Origin: an uncultured Bacteroidales bacterium | Lineage (GTDB): Bacteria; Bacteroidota; Bacteroidia; Bacteroidales; WCHB1-69 | Reading direction: 5' to 3' | Assembly (NCBI GenBank): GCA_937901455.1 | Contig: CALDIA010000165.1 | Span: forward strand, 1-8,226 | DNA: 8,226 bases | Shown here: one piece after another, positions 5,858-8,226 of the stretch | Numbering within the stretch: position 1 is the first letter of the stretch | Layout: each line of letters begins with the position of its first letter | Position numbers and translations under genes: made by a program | Notes under the pieces: generated by a model | What the model was told of the DNA's origin: nothing | Database searches by the model: none | What the model saw: only the letters and a program-made list of their open reading frames with translations

Positions 5858-6113
5858 GCAAATACAAAAACTACTTCTTTGAAGGTTAAAAAATACTTAC
5901 TAACAAATTTATTAACATTTTTAAAGATTTTACGCATTTCCCTGTACAACAATATGTTACACTGTTTGATTATAGGCGATGACGAGATGGGCAAATCAAT
6001 CTGTCGTCCCCCCCCTTATCCACAAGTTCTTGTCTCTAACGGAGCTGTTCAAGGAAAAAAACAACCGACTCAGTATTTTTTTATCTTTGCAGCGTATTCT
6101 AATATTCACAATT
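5858..6113. other. Divergent intergenic region with DnaA-box match, C8 tract and imperfect dyad
   Basis: This A/T-rich stretch separates the nrdD promoter from the plus-strand surface-protein genes and holds no convincing gene. Visible items are an imperfect dyad at 5944-5962 (arms GT..AACA and TGTT..AC around ATA), a run of eight C at 6008-6015, and a perfect DnaA-box match TTATCCACA at 6016-6024 directly after it. A single DnaA box can occur by chance, so no origin is claimed. Confidence 0.4.
6082..6089 (+). promoter_or_regulatory. Putative -7 promoter element of the surface-protein gene set
   Basis: TATCTTTG matches TAnnTTTG exactly and lies 24 bases before the ATG at 6114, implying a short leader. 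The upstream -33 position is A-rich with no TTTG. Its presence suggests the damaged genes downstream could still be transcribed. Confidence 0.5.
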
Positions 6114-6452
6114 ATGAAGAAATGTATTTTTTGACTCTGCTTGTTGGCTTTGGAATGGGTGCGGGGGCGCAGAATGCCCATTGGAGTTACTGATATAGCA
6201 TGGGATTCAAATAACCATTGTTTCGCCGCATGTGGAAGATTGTTTGACAGTGACCAGCTTGAGCTGTTTCTTGTTCAATGTACCTACAATATGGGTAATC
6301 AATCCTTTTTAATGCCAAATTATACTTGTTGATCTTTCACCGGATCACAACCATTTTTCTTGTACTATCATGCCGAATACAGGCCTTCTTTAGAGATAAT
6401 AGCGACTGATGATAGTGGCAGACAGGTAGTGAAGAAAATCGTCATTCTGTAA
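6114..6452 (+). pseudogene. Broken gene for a small secreted protein (about 112 residues)
   Basis: The ATG at 6114 begins MKKCIF and then meets TGA at 6132. In the -1 frame a textbook signal peptide continues (LTLLVGFGMGAGAQNAHWSY, cleavage after GAGA) to a TGA at 6191. Skipping one T there returns to the first frame, which reads DIAWDSNNHC onward to a third TGA at 6330-6332. It then runs on in frame (SFTGSQPFFLYYHAEYRP) to TAA at 6450. The reconstructed product is a secreted protein of about 112 residues whose end, LEIIATDDSGRQVVKKIVIL, looks like the last strands of a PKD- or Ig-like beta domain (inference). The lesions are a T6 tract one base short, one extra T and one in-frame stop. The net frame is unchanged. 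This fits a decayed gene; base-calling errors or recoding are less likely alternatives. The next ORF starts 10 bases after the final TAA, as in an operon. Confidence 0.6.
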
Positions 6453-6462
6453 AATTCTTACC

Positions 6463-7272
6463 ATGGGTAGATTGATTAAAATATTGCTGTCGTTAGCGTT
6501 GACTTGTCAGGATTTCCAGATGAGTGCCGTCTCTGAAATGATCTCCGGAAGAGAGTTTTGGGTTGTCACACCTGATACCAAGAATGGTTGTCCAGAATGT
6601 ATGATTATTTGTAGTGATAGTATTTTTTTGTATATCATGGGGGACACCGCATGTACCGGGTATTTGGAAAACACCTTCTTAAATTATCATCTGGATTTTT
6701 CCGTAGTCCCTAATATTCCGACAGTTTTAACAATACCTGCTTCTTTAACAGCGCACCCTTTGCCAATTGCAGGAGCTCAACAAGCGCCATATCAACCTTT
6801 TGAAACGGGTGTCTTCATAAAAACCACACACAATGTTACAGTATATACGCTAGACAAACCCTCAAAGCAGAACACTTTGAGAGATTATTCTTCATATACC
6901 TTAACGAATTTAAATACATCTTGTCGTTGTGAATTTTTATACACCCCTGTTTGTATCCTAAGAACCGTCCCACAAGACCCGCTTTATCAATGCAAATCTG
7001 TAATCTGGCCCATTAAATACGATACCACTACTCACCTTCTCCTCAGAACGAACTTTAATTCTTCTTATTTCGACTCATGTATTATCACTGCAATGGAAGA
7101 CAGTGTGAGGCTTTTTATCCGCAAAACTCTTTCTGGCTATAGTTTAACGACAGTCTATGATACAATTATGTTGTATCACAAAGGACAATCTGTTATGATT
7201 GATTTGGTATTCTACAAGGACCAATTGCAGACAAGTTACTTGTTACCAGCAAATGTTTCAGCGCTGAGGTAA
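6463..7272 (+). CDS. Uncharacterised exported protein, distant IgGFc-binding-domain-like features
   Basis: Encodes 269 residues. A positively charged then hydrophobic N-terminus (MGRLIKILLSLALTC) could be a signal sequence but is not ideal. From residue 29 GREFWVVTPDTKNG resembles the opening strand of the beta-sandwich repeats seen in large Bacteroidota extracellular proteins related to IgGFc-binding domains. GVFIKTTHNVTVYTLDKPS at 116-134 resembles their 'I.S..pVsVYaln' strand. This is a weak resemblance by eye and no function is claimed. The protein is rich in Thr and Ser and has many Cys residues. Codons are more A/T-ending than in the peptidase or nrdD genes. The ORF ends at TAA 7270. 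The next ORF begins 22 bases later in the +1 frame and lacks a signal peptide, so the two may be pieces of one longer gene. The ATG at 6463 is the first start after the upstream gene's TAA. Confidence 0.6.
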   Translation: MGRLIKILLSLALTCQDFQMSAVSEMISGREFWVVTPDTKNGCPECMIICSDSIFLYIMGDTACTGYLENTFLNYHLDFSVVPNIPTVLTIPASLTAHPLPIAGAQQAPYQPFETGVFIKTTHNVTVYTLDKPSKQNTLRDYSSYTLTNLNTSCRCEFLYTPVCILRTVPQDPLYQCKSVIWPIKYDTTTHLLLRTNFNSSYFDSCIITAMEDSVRLFIRKTLSGYSLTTVYDTIMLYHKGQSVMIDLVFYKDQLQTSYLLPANVSALR

Positions 7273-7294
7273 TATTTATACTTATAATAGGATA

Positions 7295-8152
7295 ATGCCT
7301 ATAACCCAATACCGGCAATTCTTTACAGGAAAAGATTGGCTTTGCACCAAACTGCACGACAACCGGTTCGACAAGGGCTTGTTCTTCTACACTGATTTTT
7401 TTGGGGAAATGAATTTCCAAGATATTACCGGAGGTATGCCTTCGGCTTACCATTATAATGAGTATATTCCTAACTGTTTGGAAGAATTTGGGCAGTTCCA
7501 ACCCGAAGGCACCCTATTGACGGGAAGCCATCGCCGATATTACGGAGACATCCATTCCTATGTGAGTGTGCCATACACATTTCTGCGTTTTCCTGTATCT
7601 TTTACGGGGTTTGCAATGACAGGTCCAGGTTTTATCTATTATAAAGAAAGCGCCCCAGGTCATCCAATCGCTGGTGCAATATGGGATTCATTAGGGTGTG
7701 GTTTAATTTTTCCTCAACACCGCACTGCTGCTCGTCAACCTACTGAAAGGATGGTTGACAAGTGGTATTATCCCACCTCTCGTAACGACATGCTATTCGC
7801 GCATATTTCCAACGATGGTGACACCTCATTTATCCCAGCAGACACCCTTTATGTGGATGTGCAGATCTATGTGCACGAAGACGGCATCGGCAGCACCTAC
7901 TTCAACGGACAGCTCATCCCGCCCACCGCCTTCGACTCCTTTCCCATGACCCACGGCGAGTATTGGGTAACACAGCTCTACTTCTACAACGAAGACATCC
8001 CCGAAATCATCCGCATCGAAAACGAGCATGGCTTCTCTGCCTACGTGGACGAGTTCGCCTACAACGTGGAGCCAGCACCCGCCGGGCACAACGAAATTGA
8101 CGATTTTTTACCTTTTTGCTGTACTACAACAGCGGTGCGTCTGGTTCCTTGA
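7295..8152 (+). CDS. Uncharacterised extracellular-type protein, frameshifted near its end
   Basis: This open frame has 285 residues, of which about the first 272 look genuine. There is no signal peptide, and the frame is open upstream to 7268, so this is probably the continuation of the preceding ORF. Visible features are an aromatic-rich body, CTKLHDNRFDKGLFFYTDFF (17-36), and a beta-rich C-terminal part with YFNGQLIPP and GFSAYVDEFAYNVEP (247-260), the style of large Bacteroidota surface proteins. At T TTT TTA (8104-8110) the frame turns to CCTTTAVRLVP and stops, while the -1 frame carries on as sensible protein (TFLLYYNSGASGSLS) to the window edge. The true product is therefore longer. 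Codon usage changes from A/T-ending to strongly G/C-ending near 7840-7860. I do not recognise a function. Confidence 0.6.
   Translation: MPITQYRQFFTGKDWLCTKLHDNRFDKGLFFYTDFFGEMNFQDITGGMPSAYHYNEYIPNCLEEFGQFQPEGTLLTGSHRRYYGDIHSYVSVPYTFLRFPVSFTGFAMTGPGFIYYKESAPGHPIAGAIWDSLGCGLIFPQHRTAARQPTERMVDKWYYPTSRNDMLFAHISNDGDTSFIPADTLYVDVQIYVHEDGIGSTYFNGQLIPPTAFDSFPMTHGEYWVTQLYFYNEDIPEIIRIENEHGFSAYVDEFAYNVEPAPAGHNEIDDFLPFCCTTTAVRLVP
8104..8110 (+). other. T TTT TTA heptamer at a -1 frame break (slippery-site match)
   Basis: In the frame of the ORF starting at 7295 the codons are GAT TTT TTA, so the seven bases have the exact X XXY YYZ phase of a -1 ribosomal slippery site (UUUUUUA). The downstream protein continues in exactly the -1 frame. 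The same break could instead reflect loss of one T from an original T7, by mutation or by sequencing. No obvious stimulatory stem or pseudoknot was identified downstream. Confidence 0.4.
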
Positions 8153-8226
8153 GCATGGATGCCCTTCAAGATTGCTTCACTGGTCTCAGTCCGCACAACA
8201 ACGACACCGTCTATCGCTGCATCGGC
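8110..8226 (+). CDS. Continuation of the surface-protein gene in the -1 frame (partial, runs off the window)
   Basis: The frame starting at ACC (8110) is open for 39 codons to the last base of the window. It begins TFLLYYNSGASGSLS and ends NNDTVYRCIG. It keeps the G/C-ending codon style of the preceding 250 bases, while the original frame stops at 8152. It therefore looks like the real downstream part of the gene, joined by a frameshift at the T6 tract. The end of the gene, and any C-terminal sorting domain, lies outside the window. Confidence 0.55.

Noticed and set aside
5722..5994. 90-codon minus-strand open frame upstream of nrdD
   Set aside because: It overlaps most of the cobalamin riboswitch and its promoter, whose conserved RNA blocks explain this sequence better than a protein does.
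6016..6024. Replication origin
   Set aside because: Only one DnaA box is present, with no box cluster, AT-rich unwinding repeats, dnaA or dnaN nearby.
5879..6193. 104-codon plus-strand open frame from 5879
   Set aside because: The first 80 or so codons run through A/T-rich intergenic DNA, the C8 tract and the promoter. Only its end is meaningful, as the displaced signal peptide of the broken gene at 6114.
6114..6452. TGA read as an amino acid (recoded code or selenocysteine)
   Set aside because: The clearly intact genes use TGG for Trp, no selenocysteine-insertion hairpin was apparent, and frameshifts in the same gene point to ordinary decay.
1..8226. Mobile element, CRISPR array or defence system
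   Set aside because: I found no transposase, integrase, terminal inverted repeats, spaced direct repeats or defence-type genes in the window.

Overview
The window looks like a chromosomal segment from an anaerobic member of the Bacteroidales (Bacteroidota). Three things point there. Putative promoters carry the Bacteroidota -7 element TAnnTTTG. Start codons mostly lack a Shine-Dalgarno sequence. The gene content (secreted C1B peptidase, chagasin-type lipoprotein, NrdD/NrdG under a cobalamin riboswitch, large extracellular proteins) fits that order. The species cannot be named from the sequence alone.

Layout. (1) 83-1309, plus strand: secreted bleomycin-hydrolase-like (C1B) cysteine peptidase, closed by a strong hairpin terminator. 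(2) 1345-2933, minus strand and convergent with the peptidase: a two-gene unit of a chagasin-family (I42) peptidase-inhibitor lipoprotein followed 2 bases later by a family 2 glycosyltransferase. (3) 2988-5593, minus strand: the class III anaerobic ribonucleotide reductase operon nrdD-nrdG, ending in a terminator that overlaps the nrdG stop. Its leader (about 5594-5846) carries a clear cobalamin riboswitch, so B12 availability should set expression of this B12-independent enzyme. A 19-codon leader ORF overlaps the nrdD start. (4) About 5858-6113: a divergent intergenic region with a perfect DnaA-box match, a C8 tract and an imperfect dyad. (5) 6114-8226, plus strand: a damaged or frameshifted set of extracellular protein genes. 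It comprises a roughly 112-residue signal-peptide gene with at least three lesions, a 269-residue ORF and a 285-residue ORF. The last ORF breaks at a T TTT TTA heptamer and continues in the -1 frame to the window end.

Points of most interest: nrdG has no canonical start codon (an ATC sits where the family's Met should be, 5 bases after AGGAAAG); the B12 riboswitch and leader ORF upstream of nrdD; a cysteine-peptidase gene facing a chagasin-like inhibitor gene; a terminator whose loop is the stop codon of the opposing gene; and the -1 slippery heptamer, together with a sharp codon-usage change, in the surface-protein region. I saw no tRNA or rRNA gene, CRISPR array, transposase or integrase.
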